Made by a program: the position numbers and the translations under genes. The notes under the pieces were generated by a model. That model worked only from the letters and a program-made list of their open reading frames with translations, had not been told where the DNA came from and ran no database searches. Of a DNA stretch of 64,000 nt, positions 13,425 to 27,770 are shown in pieces. The stretch comes from Cyanoderma ruficeps (Eukaryota > Chordata > Aves > Passeriformes > Timaliidae): positions 6,604,399 to 6,668,398 of the forward strand of contig VZDJ01007747.1 in NCBI GenBank assembly GCA_008694505.1, given 5' to 3'. Each line of letters opens with the position of its first letter. Position 1 is the stretch's first letter.

Positions 13425-16400
13425 CTGCAAGTTGAGATGAGGCAAAACAAAGAAAACCTGTGACATGTCTTTTGTGTCAGTGGAGGCTTTTACCATAGCT
13501 GGGTTCCTACAGCAGTAAACGTAGCCTTTTCATAATTCACTCTTGAAATGATGAGAGCAATTTGCTTCTCTTTTTTTTTGAAAAGGAAGTTGCTCCTGGC
13601 CTGAAACATTGCAAGCCAAGGTTCAGCTCAAAACATATTTTATGGTTGAGTTATTGCAAACCATTTAAATTAAGGATTTATAATGGAAATGCTGACACAA
13701 CCTAAACTCTAGCTGTTTGAATGGCACCACTATAATTATATGAGAATTTAATGATTTCAGCTGCAGCTGAACTGACAAGAAGCATAACCAAATAAACACC
13801 AGCATTTATACAGGCCATGAGTGAGAAAAAACATAGTAGCAGACATGGGTAAACACGCTCATAGAAATCTGATGGAAATTTTCATAGGGAAAAAAATCAG
13901 GAATATTCCAGGCTATAAATAAATACCACCTTAATTTCCTTTAGAGTGAAAAAGAATAGAGTCACGATGCAATTACAGAGTCCTCCTCTCCCTTTATATA
14001 AAAAGCATGTGAGACCATCCGGAGAAACACAGGATGTGTTAAACTACAGACTGACAAGTGACTCATCAATAAGATAAAAATAGATTTAAACTGAGGAACG
14101 AGCTGAGAGAAATGGGCTTAGCAGTGAGTAGCAGGCAGGGGAAAAGGGAAAGATTAAGAAAGCTAAAGAAAGAATTGGGAAGTACTATTCCAGAACATGC
14201 ATTTCATTTCTAGCATGCTTTTCTATATCATAACTAGAATTAAAAAAAAAATTGCTTAGTGAATATTGTGCACTCTTCTTGCAAAAGCAAAGTTCAAACA
14301 CGGGCTTGTGTCCAAAAACACCCCACCTTTTACATTATGACCAAATTAATAATGTCAGTATTTTTCTACTCTCAGATAAAGCTATTTCTTACAAAAAATG
14401 AGTTTCTGACATTAACTATTTACATTTCAGTTACATAGTTTTTAATTTGGCTGGTACTTCTTTTGTAATATATTCCTCTGCAAATTCACAATCCCACTTC
14501 ACACCTTCAGGGTAGCACTGAGTATGTGTAACAGTTCCTAAAACAAACTTTCCAGGAGTCTGCTCATATACCAACATGTTCTTGAAGAACACAGGATATC
14601 TATTCATATTTCATTAAGCAACTATCTTTTCTCTCTTTCATTTTCTTGAAATTTTAAAAGGGCTTCATCTGACCCTGACAAGAACTTATGTGTTACCATA
14701 CCGGGTTTTCATCAGATATCCTGATCCTCATAGATCAATGAGAATTTATACATTTATTAATGGTATCCCAGAGACCTACAGGATTTTGTTGAACCCTTCA
14801 GATCAGAGAGCTGTATCATTGATGCCAATGATTGTAGCCTTAAGTCCATATGTTTTTTATTTACACTATAATGAACATGGAGAGAAAAAGGCCTAAAGAA
14901 TTAACAGACAACAAACTAAAAGGAAAGTCTACTTTGATTTGACCCTCAATAAGAAAAATCATATTCTTCTCATCCATTTAAAAAGAAACTATATTTTTAC
15001 TGGTCATATCCAGAATAATTTAAGAATCCAAAGCTGAAATGTAAGCAAAACCTATGTGCAAGGGCAGAAAAGTCTACTCTTAGGAAAAATATCCATGCAA
15101 GCTGTCACCTAAATCTGGAAATCCCTAAATTCTATATTTCTTAATTAAAGCACACCAAATCTACCCTTTTTTAGGTTTCGCTTTTCGGTATATACTATAG
15201 AATCTTTGTACTGGCCATGTTGACTAGGTTAACATCTGCCTGATGTTTAAATTCAGTCAGAATCCTGAAATTAGGTTTTTCTGCTGTCTTCACTGGTTCT
15301 AGCCTTTATTATGAGGGTATTTGTTATATTTTGCTAGCAAAACACAGAATAATACATGGAAAAGAAAATACAGAATGTGTCTGGAAAGCAGGATTTCATT
15401 ACCAGTCTGATGGATTTAGACTTTCAGGCCATAGAGGCTCCTTTTGATTCAGCTCATTGGTGCAATGTATCTTGATTTCTACCCTACTCATTGGCTCAGG
15501 GCTCAACAGATGTGACTGATACAAGAGTAGAAATTTCTGATAATTTATTTCCTGCATTCTTGGACTAATCAAAATATTTGAGTGAAAACTAGATCTGATA
15601 TAGTGAAACTGCAGTGGTTTTTAATAGTGAAGACTGTTCCATACTAAATTCCTGGCAGTACAAACATTACTCAGAAATTGTGCTGGGGATAAAGGATTTA
15701 AAAGGCTAAAAGGTCAACTGTTATCATTTGATTAAACATGTAGATAATTAATGGATTAGTATCATCACTTCAAAATTAAAAGATAATGACATTTTCATCA
15801 GGACTTCGCTGGCAGGGATCCGATGGATAAATAGCAGATAACAAGAGAAAATTAATTACTGATTATGACAAAAAAGTGCAGTACTTCTTTTGTTTCATTT
15901 TTATTTCAATCTTAAGCACAAAGGAGCTTCCCCCAAAAATAGGAAGATAAATATTAATTCATATATGCTCTTTTGAACATGCCAATTTATTTCTCATCCC
16001 TGTTTTTTGAATACTTCTGACATGACGGCAACCTTGCTTAACAAACTAAAAATAGAAACACACCAAACTATTTTAGTGAGTCAAATGACAGCTAACTCTG
16101 GTATCTGATTTTAGTCAGACTATTCTTGCTATTGTTGTGCATTTAGACTTCATAGATATCCTAAGGGGACTTTTAACCACAGTAACACTGCAGGAGAGTC
16201 AACAGGAAAATCAGATGGGTAATTATCAAAGTCAAAATTTGCCTTGAATACTAATCCTAATACAGTTAAAAAAATTATTTCCTAATTTTCTTTATCAATT
16301 TTTCAAGATATAAAACTCATATACAAATGGATCAGGGAAGAAAAATTGAAGACAAAACTGCTTCAAATTGTGCCTTTGTTAAAATTGAATATAAATAGGG

Positions 16401-16544
16401 AAATAAAACACTTTTGAGTGCACTTTCCATTTGTTTCCAAATATAGGATTATGTAGCCTTTTACTTATTAAGCATTTTCTATCTCCACTTCTATAATAAC
16501 TGCATGAAACAAATGTTGAAGTACCAGTACTAATTGAAACATGT
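13425..16544. other. AT-rich spacer
   Basis: No gene, RNA or repeat family recognised. The plus-strand frame near 14690-14896 has no splice-site support. Confidence 0.45.
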
Positions 16545-16601
16545 TTGTGGAGTTGGACTTGATGATCCTCAGTCCTTTCAAATTCAGCATATTCTATGAT
16601 T
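16545..16601 (+). mobile_element. CR1 LINE 3' tail fragment
   Basis: TTTGTGGAGTTGGACTTGATG followed by ATCCTCAGTCCTTTCAAA and ending ATTCTATGATT matches the terminal 55 bases or so of avian CR1, including one ATTCTATG tail unit. It is a severely 5'-truncated insertion with no coding content. Confidence 0.8.
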
Positions 16602-16810
16602 GTTTTATTATCATGAAAATGAACAAAAGCTCATCTCATTTGATAAAGAGTAGATGAAATATAATGTGTTGCAATAATTTGATAGCATAGAGCAGACTTG
16701 CTTTCCATGATATCCTTCTAAATTATTCTTCCTTAGTACAAAAGTTTTCCTGAGATTAGCCTGTTTTAATAAAACTATGGGTTCTTTGTTATCACAAGAT
16801 TGCCATGTAT

Positions 16811-16839
16811 TATATCTAATATCTTAGATATTAGATATA
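16811..16839. repeat. Perfect inverted repeat, 14-bp arms, 1-base spacer
   Basis: TATATCTAATATCT is followed by a single T and then its exact reverse complement AGATATTAGATATA. A 29-base near-continuous palindrome can extrude as a cruciform or hairpin, and such sites are breakage- and expansion-prone in AT-rich DNA. The flanks show nothing that assigns it to a transposon end. Confidence 0.85.
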
Positions 16840-19161
16840 CATATAAAATACTGTGCTAATTTATTGTAGGAAAAAAATAATAGCAGCAGGACTTAAAATT
16901 GTTTAAAACTATTTTCATTAAAAGAAAATAAAATTGCTTCCCGAATCATTGAATATATTTCAGAAGAATTCACAAATTAAAATTTTGCTATTTGCAATAC
17001 CCTATGCTAAATATTTCATATACTAAATAATTATAAATATTTAATGTTTACTATTGGCCTAGTATTTAATATTTAATTAAATTATTTTTGGATCAAGTCT
17101 GCTGAGTATGCAGAAATTTCTGTAAATTTTTTTGCAGTAGTAAATATTTAATTTAGTTTCTTTTTTTACTTTTTTAGATTCTAAGGCTTAAAATGGAAAA
17201 TAGGCACCTCTATGGAAATCATAAACACAGAAATTTATTAATCTCTTTTTTTTATTTAGTTTAGTTTTAGGACTGTGAGCAGAAAGTTCCAGTTCTCTAT
17301 AGTTTCACCAGAAATGCTTTTTTTATATCTGGAATTCTGCTAGAAAGAATGCCTAGCATGGCTCAAGTTTAGATAGACAGGCTCTTCAGCTGCCTTTAGC
17401 TGGATTCAGTAACACAGTTCTGTGTTGGTTTTTGACCTTTAGGATCTTATACACCAAACTGGATCCTCACTGTACCTATTCCATCAGGGATGCTTCAACA
17501 AAAGAGCCTCTTTACACTTCATGATTAGCCCAGTCATTTGGGATGCTTGCCAGAAGTGTCCAGGCTCTGGCTGTCACCAATCCACACGACAGAGTCATAC
17601 GGTCTCATGGCTAGAATGCTCATGCTGGGGAACAAATCCCCTCCCAGTCTCTGGCACAAGGAATAACTAACATAAATTACTGCTGTATTGGCTGAAGTGA
17701 CAACTGGAAACAAGGTCTGATCTCAGATGAGTGCCCAAAACACTTCACTGTGGGTTTTCTCTGGTCCAAGGAATTTAATTATTCCGTTCAAAGCTGAGCG
17801 TGATGTACAAGGGGAGCCCTGTGCAACACGTGGCTGGAATTTTCTCTTTGCCACACCCTGCTTCACCTGAGTTGTTCGCATCCCTTCAAGCACACGTGAT
17901 TGTATTGCTGTTATTCTCCCTTTTCTAAGTTTCTCCTTATGTGGAAATCTTGGATCATTAATTCTGTTCTTCAGATGCAGAAAAGGATGCTCTTGCTGTG
18001 TTTTGAAGCCACTGACTTTTTACTTAGATTTATCTCCAATATTTTAAACCACCTTTGCTCCTTACACATTTGAGGTTCCTTTATTTTCCATGGCCTGCAG
18101 GAAAGGGTAGTTTAATAAACCAGTTCCATATCAAATATGATTTTAAAGAGAAGAGGAGAAAGAAGAGAGAAGATGAAAGTAATTGTAATAAGATCACAAA
18201 GCTGCATAAACCAACTATATGTGCTGCTAATGTGTTCTGTTATATTATTTTTATCACTTCAGATTCCCAGGATGCCCATCTGCTTTTGTTGACTACTTTC
18301 TGTTGCATTTCCTGGAAACTGTTTGTTCTGTGAAGCCTGAGTGTGAATGACAGTCTTATATATTAATTCAAGGAAATTAGAATAAGTGAGTACAATACAG
18401 GGTCTCCAGTGTGTTGGTTAAGCAATGCCAAAGAACAGATTTAAAATCTAGGGCAGTTTACAGTTCTCATGATGCACAGTAGCAAAACAGTCATTAGAAT
18501 TCTAGCAGTGTTTCTGCTTATTTTCAAGAAGTATGTAAGCTGTAAAATGAATGACAGATAAGCTTTGCATCTTGGGAAATGTGTGATTAAATTACAGCAA
18601 TTTAAGATAAAACACATGAAGAGTTATCATTTTGAAATGCTATTTGCTAAAAACATCCTCTCCTATTTACTTTACAATGCTTTAGATGTTTAGTCTGAAA
18701 TATGTGCCTGCGTGCTTTATCCAAAAACACGTGATTCCTGTTGGAGACCATGGTACCATTATTCCCTACTTCACTTGTTTTTCAACACCTCCTCTGCAAA
18801 ACTGCATTGTCTTTTATAGTTGCATAAGACTTAATCAGAGGGTTTGTTGTTCAGCACTGTATAGCTTCTGAAAGCATGAACATAATGACAAAAGCATAAT
18901 GCATAAATTTTAAAGGTGGTTCCAAGAACAGTGGGCCTTTCCGGTGAGGATCCTCTACTGTCCAAAACCACCCCTGAGCTCATGCTACTGCCTCCCATTA
19001 CTATGGTACAGACCTTCTTAGTTTTGCTGTCTATTTTCTCAAAGCTTGTAGCAATTACAAAAACCTTAACATGTACCTAGAAACTTTGAAGGTAACAAAG
19101 TGGATAAAAATTAAATATTTACTAATGGAGGGCATACCATTGCTGAAGCCTTGTATTCTTA

Positions 19162-19197
19162 GACAANAAAAAAAAAAAAAAAAAAAGGAAAAAAAAC
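19162..19197. repeat. Poly-A tract with one undetermined base
   Basis: A run of about 20 A is broken by an N at 19167, followed by GG and a further run of A. It is a homopolymer where the assembly is uncertain. No retroelement body is recognisable upstream, so it is not called as a retroposon tail. Confidence 0.8.
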
Positions 19198-22100
19198 CAG
19201 GTGATGCGGAATCACAGCTTACTTACAAAGAACATAATCAATGTGAGAACTTTGTGGATCTGTTATTTCAGAAAGAATTTCAGTGAATACATGTCTTTGT
19301 ACAAACCCCATGCAATTAAAATGATAGCCACACTGGTCAACCCCAGTTTTACAGATAAAAGCTTGTTGAGTTGATCTGCAGCATTCATAATAGACAGTTG
19401 ACTCAGTTTTCTTTCCACATTCTTGTGTGTGTCCTTTTATCCCTCCCTCTCAATTTTTTCCCCCAATTGTTCTTTAAAAATAAAATCCAGAGATTAGTGC
19501 TGCATTTATTTCTGTGGTGACTTTCAGCTGCTGCTTCTTTTATACCTCCTGCTTCCTTCCTGTCTGCACATAAGAGCATGAAAAAGTGATGGACAGAGAA
19601 GACCTTTGCTGCTTATGCTGCAAATAAACCCTTAGTGATCAAGAGGAAAATTATTTTCTAATACTTTAAGACCTATGAGAATGACAGGAAGACAAAAAGA
19701 ATCACCCTGTTCAGAAACTACCCAAATCAAATGTGAGGCTTGCGGACAACTAAAACACATAAAGCATGATGAGTGATCATCTTCTGGTTCTAAACAAAAC
19801 ACAAACTTCCACTACAACAGAGCATTTTATATAGCTCTCTGATGTAATCATATTTAACTTTTGTGAACTTCTACAAGTTGTTCCATTTAGTAATTTCTTG
19901 GAATATCTGTTATTTATTCTATCTCTATTGATGGAATTCTCTTATGCACTGCTGGAACAATGAACCCTTTCTAAGTTACTTTTGGCATCATAATTGCTTC
20001 ATAACTGATCCATCCTAAATGTAGAAGTTCCAGAATAAAAAATAATACATCTTCTCAATAAAATAAGATCTCATCCCGACTTAAATATTTCCATATATTG
20101 GAGAAATAAAAAAAATCTCCTACCAGCCCTTCAACTGGTATCTTGACTTTTGCACAAGGCCTAAGAAATCAGCAAAGAGTTTTTCTCAAAATTAGTTCAG
20201 TGATGAGAGAAGTATGTAGACAATATATTTCAAAAAGTTGGTCACACTTTAATTTTACTTTTTCTGATAGAATCAGAATTAAGTGATTTAAGAAGGATCA
20301 AAATGGGCTCTTGAACATGCAGGCATTTCTGTAATTGCAGCGAAGAATCCTTTACTCCATATCCCAGAATGACACGTCTCATGCCCTCAGGCCTCATTTC
20401 AGCTTCCCCTCAGTGACAATTACACAGTGTTAGAATGTGAATATGACATCTTTACTTTTTTTGTTTGTTTGCTTGCTTTGGGTTTTGTTTGTTTGGGGAA
20501 AATTTAGAAAGCCCAATTAAACTTCTCTTCACCAGCTGCACCCAAAACCAAACTATGGTGTGCCAACATACAGGACAGTTGGTCTACATAAGACATTGCA
20601 GACCAGGCTGTGGATTACAGGAATGTCTTTTCAAAGGAGACAGTACAGTTCAAACTTCTCTTCATGAAGGAGATTATGTTGAAGTAAAGGTGGCATGGGT
20701 GAAAATGTATAATGTGTCTCTTTCCGCACCCACACCCACCCCTTACCTCCCCTGTTTTCCCCAGAAAAGATGTTTACATATTTCAGTAGAGAAACAGGGA
20801 AACAAGAAGAGAAAACTATGGGACCTTTAATCCTCATGTTGTAACATCTGTTCAATTAGAGCTGGTTTTTATCTTTTTTTTTTCAGTAAATAACCAGTTA
20901 AGGAATGTTTTGTTGCAGTATCCAAAATTAAATTGAGGAAGGATACTTTATAACAGATTATCCTTCCAGTGTGTCTAAAATCTGTTTGTGACATAAAGGT
21001 AGAATATTTTAATCAAGAGATTACCTTAGCAGTGCAATTAACGAATGGCTCATAAAACATTTATGGAAAACCAATTTAGAGCTTCTGCACTATCATAATT
21101 ACAAATTTTCAAAAGTCCCTAAAAGCTTGTTTATATAATAGAAGATAATGGCTCTCAAGTGGTCATTTATATCTACCTCATAAATACCATCCATGTTTAG
21201 AAGCTCTTTATAACATGCTTTTGTCTGGCTGTCCCAATATTCATGCAATAACTTTGCTTTTATAATGTCATTTATGATGTCATCAGTTAATTTAGTTGTT
21301 CATTTTGGTGTTTCCTTAGTTTTCTCATTTCTGAACAGAAACACAGCAGGTATTTTACTTTCTAGATTTACATTTTGCACAGGTACTCCGGTCACTTGTT
21401 AGGACCAGTAAAACTTAGAAGGAGGCATGTATTATTCGGGAATAACATACACCTGACCTGGCGTGGTAGGTCAGAAGCAGTTTCAGTTTTTTGTGAGACA
21501 GTTATGCACAATATAACATAAAAATTGTTGTAACTCTACTGAGTTGATTAAAAGATGCAAAACAAAATTAGGAAGAAGTACCTTTTGAAACCAGCCCTAC
21601 ATAGTAAAATATAATTTCAGATAGATCAACATAGTGCTGAGAATTTTTGTGCAGAATTTCTTCTAAAGTAAAGGAAACACATTTGTTTAGGAGCCTAACA
21701 AGGGGATGAAGTAGACTGGAATTTTGACCTATCTCAAGATGGGGGTCTTATTCAGTCTGTACTTGAGTAAGAAGTACCACAGAGGAGAAGACAGGACCTA
21801 AGATACTTAGCCTGCACACATACAAGTTACACTAAATATTTAATCGTATATATATGAGAAAAAATATCCACGATCCTCTCAAAAAATCCCTTGGAGACCA
21901 CAATATTATTTGCTGCCAGTCAGAACAGTTTTCCATAGCAGATAGTATTCATTTTTCATAAATGGCTAATATTTTATGTGATTATAAACCAAATGACTGT
22001 GTCATCATTGAATACCTGCAATTAGGATTTCCTTTGTTATCTTCTTCAATTTCCTCATATTGATTATAAGATTGTTTAGTGGTCCAATCACCCCAAGTCA

Positions 22101-22495
22101 TGACAATTTACTAAAATGTAGCTAAAGAATGTAACTACACAGGGAAAGTAACTACGAAAGTTTAAAGTTGCTGGTGCCATCTTGAAAAGAATGTCAGCAC
22201 TTGCTCACAGCTGCACTTCAAGCCAGCTGCTCCATTCAACAACAGATAACCTGTATTTCTTGAACTAGTAATTGGTTAAATATCTGGCATTTGTATACAA
22301 GGACCTCACAGGCCACAACTGGACTAAGCATTTGTAAAACATAGCAGTGCAGTGAAAAGCTTTTCAATCTTGCTGTGACATGAGTGACATTCTAAGAAAC
22401 ATCAGAGAGGCAGATAAAAGCTAGAAGTGGAAGACCTAACCTTTCTGCAGGAAAATCATGCCCATGGTGTCAGATCAACACTTAAAACACCTATT

Positions 22496-22535
22496 ATATC
22501 TATTTAACAAAATAGATATCTATTTAACAAAATAT
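22496..22535. repeat. 20-bp tandem duplication
   Basis: ATATCTATTTAACAAAATAG is followed immediately by a second copy that matches until its last base. It is a two-copy minisatellite-like duplication, probably from slippage. Confidence 0.8.
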
Positions 22536-23356
22536 AAATGTGAGGCGATTTTCCATTTATAGTCATATTATATGACAAATAAAAGGAGCTTCATTAGAAT
22601 GATTTGTTGTCAGCTTCTGACTTCAGAACTCAATTCATTCAATCACAATTTAAATTGTCATCTACAAGAATCTACACTGAACAAATTGGTAGAAATAATA
22701 AAGTAATTACTTGGAAGGACTGAACAGCAATACCAGGATTTATGACATTGTCAAGGAGACTAGTCATTAAGCTCGTGAGTTGCTATCTACAACAATTGCA
22801 TTAAGCTTTTTTTGCATCCTGAATCTATTACTGATTACTCCTTCTAAAGCTGTGTTCCTGGCCCCTCTGCATGCAGAGGCTCTGTGTACCAAAGTGAGAG
22901 AGATTTAATTGCACATGGAATAATATTTTTTCTGAGCATCAAAGGAAAAAGATGTTACCAAGCCTGATTGAACCAGAAAGATTACCAAGTGCTATTTACC
23001 GTACCCTGACTCAGAGCATAAAAAGTTAGGCTCACTAAGCCATGGATATGAATACTTCTGTACTTTGACTCAATTGACTTCACAAAAATCACATCAGGAA
23101 ATGCAGTTTTCTATTAGGTTTTCTTTGTCTGGGTCAGTAAAATATTATTAGCCAGTTGGGTTAAGATTGAAAATATTGGAAAAATGGAAAATACTGCAAG
23201 AAATCATGCAGTGCCTTTCAAAATACTATATAACATCACTAACACAATAAGGAAGTTTAGACAGATAAATAGGAAATAGTGAAAAGTAAACAGTGCCAGC
23301 AGAAACAACATCTGAAATAAGCAGAAAATTCTGGAGAAACTTACTAAAGAACTCAC

Positions 23357-23421
23357 TTGTTTTAACACATATTCTTTTGATACAAAACACTGAGACCTGT
23401 AGCCAAATAAATCTTCAACTA
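23357..23421 (-). CDS. Candidate short exon of an unidentified minus-strand gene
   Basis: On the minus strand, ACACTTCTGCAG (acceptor) precedes and GTGAGT (near-consensus donor after CAA) follows. The 65-bp block starts with the last two bases of a split codon and ends at a codon boundary. It encodes VEDLFGYRSQCFVSKEYV and a few more residues. The frame stays open for about 30 more codons upstream, so an acceptor further along (after GGGATGGCAG) would give a longer exon in the same phase. Its start phase fits the phase-1 donor of the 30637-30824 candidate. No family recognised. Confidence 0.22.
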
Positions 23422-26400
23422 CTGCAGAAGTGTTTATATATTTAAATTGAATCAGTTTGTGAGAAAGTTCATATACATGAAAAAAATGTCCTGCCATCCC
23501 TTTGGGAAACATATAATAATTTTCTCAAAACTAACAGTTATCCTGTGCCAAAAATATAATGTATGTGAATAGAAATAAATTGTAATTGAAAATTTCAAAG
23601 AATTAACAATCAAAAACTTCAAGTTGCTATAATGTTTATTTGTGTGTTTTCAAATCAAATCATTTCTTCTTAAATTCTGTTCCTAACCACTACATCAGGA
23701 ATATCAGTACATCTGTAGTGGCAGAAAAATTATGCAACTCCTATCACAGATCTCTTTTTTTTGGTTGTAAAAATGGGTTTCAAAATGCTGTAAACTAGAT
23801 GCTTCCAACAAATTACCAGATAAAATAAAATATTTGATAGACATTGTATCCCTAAATGGTTACAGATTTTGAAGATTTAAAAATTAACTATAGCTCATAG
23901 GGATCATTTAGTGTAAGCTTTTAATTGCCATATGTTTCCACTTTGCCAGCAGATTTCACTTTGAAAACAGATTTCTTCATCACATAGTTTTCACAGTGAC
24001 AATCAACAATGTTGAACATTTTAATATATTCAACTTTCAATTGTAGATATTGAAAATGTCTACAATCATGAAAACCAAATTTCATGGTTGTGAGCAATAA
24101 AATTCATACTCAGTCTCTTTTTCCAGTTCAGGAACTGATTCCGATTTCAGAGATCATATTCAGCATTTCCTTAGTATTTGTAAATGTAATTTGATCCCAA
24201 ATATGATAATCCCTTTAAATTTCCTGATAATAATCTGTTCCTCTTACTCTCCACAGAAAGATGAAACCAGCTATTTAAAGTATGCTAAACACTAAAGCTC
24301 TGTAAAAGACAAATATGCGGTTTTGTGTTACTTTTGCTTTTGATCCTCATTAATGCAGAGCAATGATTTTTAATGCAGTATCAAAGATGTGAAAAAATAT
24401 CTAAAAAGAATGGAGCTATCAATTTTGCCTTTCCCCCCCACCCTTTTTCTCTTTGGTCTCCACTCTTTTTCCATTTTAAGCTACAGGAAGTTCAGGATTT
24501 TTAAAACATTATGTAAATTTTACTGATGTCATCGTATTTCTGTTCACATTCAATAAACCCACTTTTCAAAATAATTTCACTTAAACATAAGGATGCCAGT
24601 TATCTCTTTTTATTACTATGCATGTCATGTCACAGAAGAGCATTACGGCTTATTGCAGAGAGGTACACGTTTGCTCTAATGCCTTTCACGATGCTGTAGA
24701 CAGGACCATGTGCAGCTCTGCAGTGACAAAAAATGTCTGAGTCATCATTCAGCTGCTATCTAGAAACTTTTGCAAAATAGCATCTGTGTTTACACAGGCA
24801 GACATTCCCAATACATCTGTAGATCCGGCACGTGGCAGTGATCTCTCTGCAGTCGGGTCCTCCTCTGTGCAAGCTCTGCATCTGCCAGACCATGTGCAAA
24901 TAAAAATAAGTCATATTTGGCTACAGGTACTTTCTGAACTTTCAAAATGCTACTAATTCTCTAACGTGATCTTCAGATGGCAAATGTTAACAAAACTCTT
25001 CTCTCCGTCATGAAATTCCAAGCTCCAAATCAAGGATATTCATAGTTTTTCTCTGAACCAACACAGCTTCCTAAGTCTTATGCACAAAATGGAATCCATA
25101 TATTCAAAATTCCACATAATACAATGTAGGTCTTCCTCTTGAGGCACACAACGCAGATATGTACATGCTTTACACTGTCATATGCTCTGTTAAACATGGT
25201 GTTGAAGAAAGAATAAACATCTCTGGACTAAAAGAATTAATTCAGCTCCCGTTAACATTTTGATAACCAAACTTAAGCTTTTCTGAATCCACTGCTTGTC
25301 TTCTGCCATTTTAATTTAGAAAATGACTCCTAATTTGCAGACCCGACCTTATTCCATATTCCAGATGCTCTTTTCTTCACTCATCTTTCTTTCTTGAGCC
25401 TGAAATCTTACCTCCAGACATGGCAGGTACAGATACACTAAAAACTATTGCCCCTTGCTCTAATTATTGGCTGCTCTCTGGTCTTCCTTTTGATTGTCAT
25501 ATTTAGTTGTCTCCATTGGTTTTCATGCTTGCTCATCTATGCCTCAAGAACAGCCTCTGTCCTGACACGGAACCTCAGGCACATATCACTTCTGAGCCTG
25601 ATCATGCACCTTTCTCATTCCTAATTTGGTCATAACACCTGTAAAAAACAGAAATTATTACTTTGCACTAGGATATTATTCTAAGCAATCTTTCTCCCTA
25701 AATATTGAGACTTTATGGTGGCAAACAATGCTTCTATTTTCCTCTTCTCTTTCAATAGTATCATCTATTCTTCGAAGATCTCAAAAAAAGCTATAAGTAC
25801 AAATTAGGTCAGAGATTTCAGTGCTAGCTACTGGATTTTTCTTAATACACAGACTATATTATGTTATTTCAATGCTTACAAGGGATGTAGATTACATTCA
25901 TCTCTCTCCTTCTGCACTAAAAACTATGCCCTGTCTCATGACTACCAGTTTAAAAGTTAGATTGCAAAATTCTTTTTATTTTCCAGCTAAACATATATTT
26001 AAATATTGCATGAACCTGGCCCCTTTCCAGCACACATTTTATTAAATCCAGCTGTGAAGTAATTATTGAACATGCTAAAAATGGCTTTTGAGAGTAGAAC
26101 AATGTGAGTTTTGTCCAATTTTGATTCACACACTGAGCTTTGACTAAATACTACGTTCTAAGAATTCACTCTCTTATGAAATGGAGTCTGAACAACTTCA
26201 GAAATATAATTTCTGAGAAATGTGGGAATCTAGGTCAAGGACTGATTGTAGCAGAATTTGCTAACATAAAGGAGTATGTTTTTCCTAAATAAAAAATGTG
26301 TTTTCAAGAATCAATGAGGACAAAATATGAAGAAAGCACAAACAAAATAATTCAATTTGAGAATAAAAACATTTCATGTAAAATTCAAACTATACTGCAT

Positions 26401-27513
26401 ATATAATTTCTTTTTACAGAAATAAAAGGCTTTGTTTCATTGAGATTTGTAACTAGTGACAGTCTGATAGAGACTGCATATTTCTGATGAATTTCCCAAC
26501 ATTTATATTTTTGGGGCAAATTTTGATGTATATTTTTATATGAGGAAAATATGAAGTTCTCACATGTGTTTGTATAAATATGAGGCTTTTTTTAAGCATA
26601 AATGATAAATAGTTCTCTTCAGGGGAAGCATGACCTAATTTTGAGTTCTTTATGATTAGTCATATATTTTCTAAAAACTAAAATTCATACCTCTAGCAAT
26701 AAGATTCTAATTGGTTCTGCATTTGCATACCAATGTATAAAAGTATTTAAAATCCTACAGATATCTTCTGCTGGCTACATGCAACCCAGACACTGCCTGT
26801 TAAAAAGTGATTAGAAATTAATATAACTATCCCATGTATTCACAGCTTGAGATCTGTAATATGTAAAGAATGATCATTCTTAAAGGAGCCACGGTTGTGA
26901 ATGTTGTGTTTAATTAATGCCCTAGGGAAAGAAAAAAAAGGGAGGAGGAAGAGTACTGCAGCTGCATTTATTCTGAATTTGTAGTGATGTTAAACATTGC
27001 ATGCCAGGTTTAATGGCATGTATTCATCTAGCTAACACAGTGTTTTACTGAGAACAAATGGTGTTGTCTGCCTTCAGGAGATGAGGATTTTGAAGTGAAT
27101 TTGGGAGTGCACAGTAGATTTCTATTTTATTTTTTTCTATTAATATGTGTTAGGCCTGCCACCACAAGCACCCAAGCTGCTCCCTGTATGCAAGACAACT
27201 TCACGCACAGGATGCACAGAATTCTTGTTTATCTGAAGTGATATCTTCAGGTTTGTGAGGAGAAGGATGTCATGCAGCAGCTATCTGTACAAGTCATACC
27301 AATAATTTATATTGATGCTGACACTTCACATTTTATTCCTAACTGCTACTGGTATGTGTGAGAATATGAAGTTATTTGTGGTATGAAGACATTACATGCA
27401 ACAGATACATTCAGAAAGAGAAAATACCTGAGCAAATTAAAGTCAAAGACTGAAATTTCACAAACAAAAATTCTTGTAACATAGGAGGAGATTTGAACAT
27501 CACCACAGAGGTT
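23422..27513. other. AT-rich spacer
   Basis: Nothing beyond short chance frames. The part near 24.6-25.6 kb is somewhat more GC-rich but has no exon-like block. No repeats recognised until the microsatellite at 27.5 kb. Confidence 0.45.
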
Positions 27514-27546
27514 AATAATAATAATAATAATAATTAATAATAATAA
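27514..27546. repeat. AAT microsatellite
   Basis: About ten TAA/AAT units in two runs interrupted once (ATTAATAAT). A pure run this long is likely to vary in length between individuals. Confidence 0.9.
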
Positions 27547-27770
27547 AAATGCTACTATACCATGAAAGAGTGCATTGGTACAGCAGAAAACACCTTCTTA
27601 CGCATGCCACAAGAATATTACCCACTGCAGCTGCCTCAAGTCAGGTTCTGTTTGGACTGAAAGTTGTAACTGAAGGAACACAAGATCAGGACAAGAACAG
27701 GTTTAGATCCTACCTACCCAGCTGTGGCTGCTCTTTGGTAAACCAAGAGAGAAGAAGCCCCAGCTAAAAC

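Larger units (their letters stand above)
16602..23356. other. AT-rich spacer with simple repeats
   Basis: Very AT-rich, especially 16.6-17.2 kb. It contains a perfect palindrome, a poly-A tract with one N and a 20-bp tandem duplication, each listed separately. The plus-strand frame of about 120 codons at 20465-20830 has no recognisable domain and starts inside a GTTT-rich low-complexity stretch. I see no gene. Confidence 0.45.

Noticed and set aside
20465..20830. 121-codon plus-strand frame
   Set aside because: It begins in a GTTT-rich low-complexity run, has no initiator context or splice support, and the opposite strand is partly open too.
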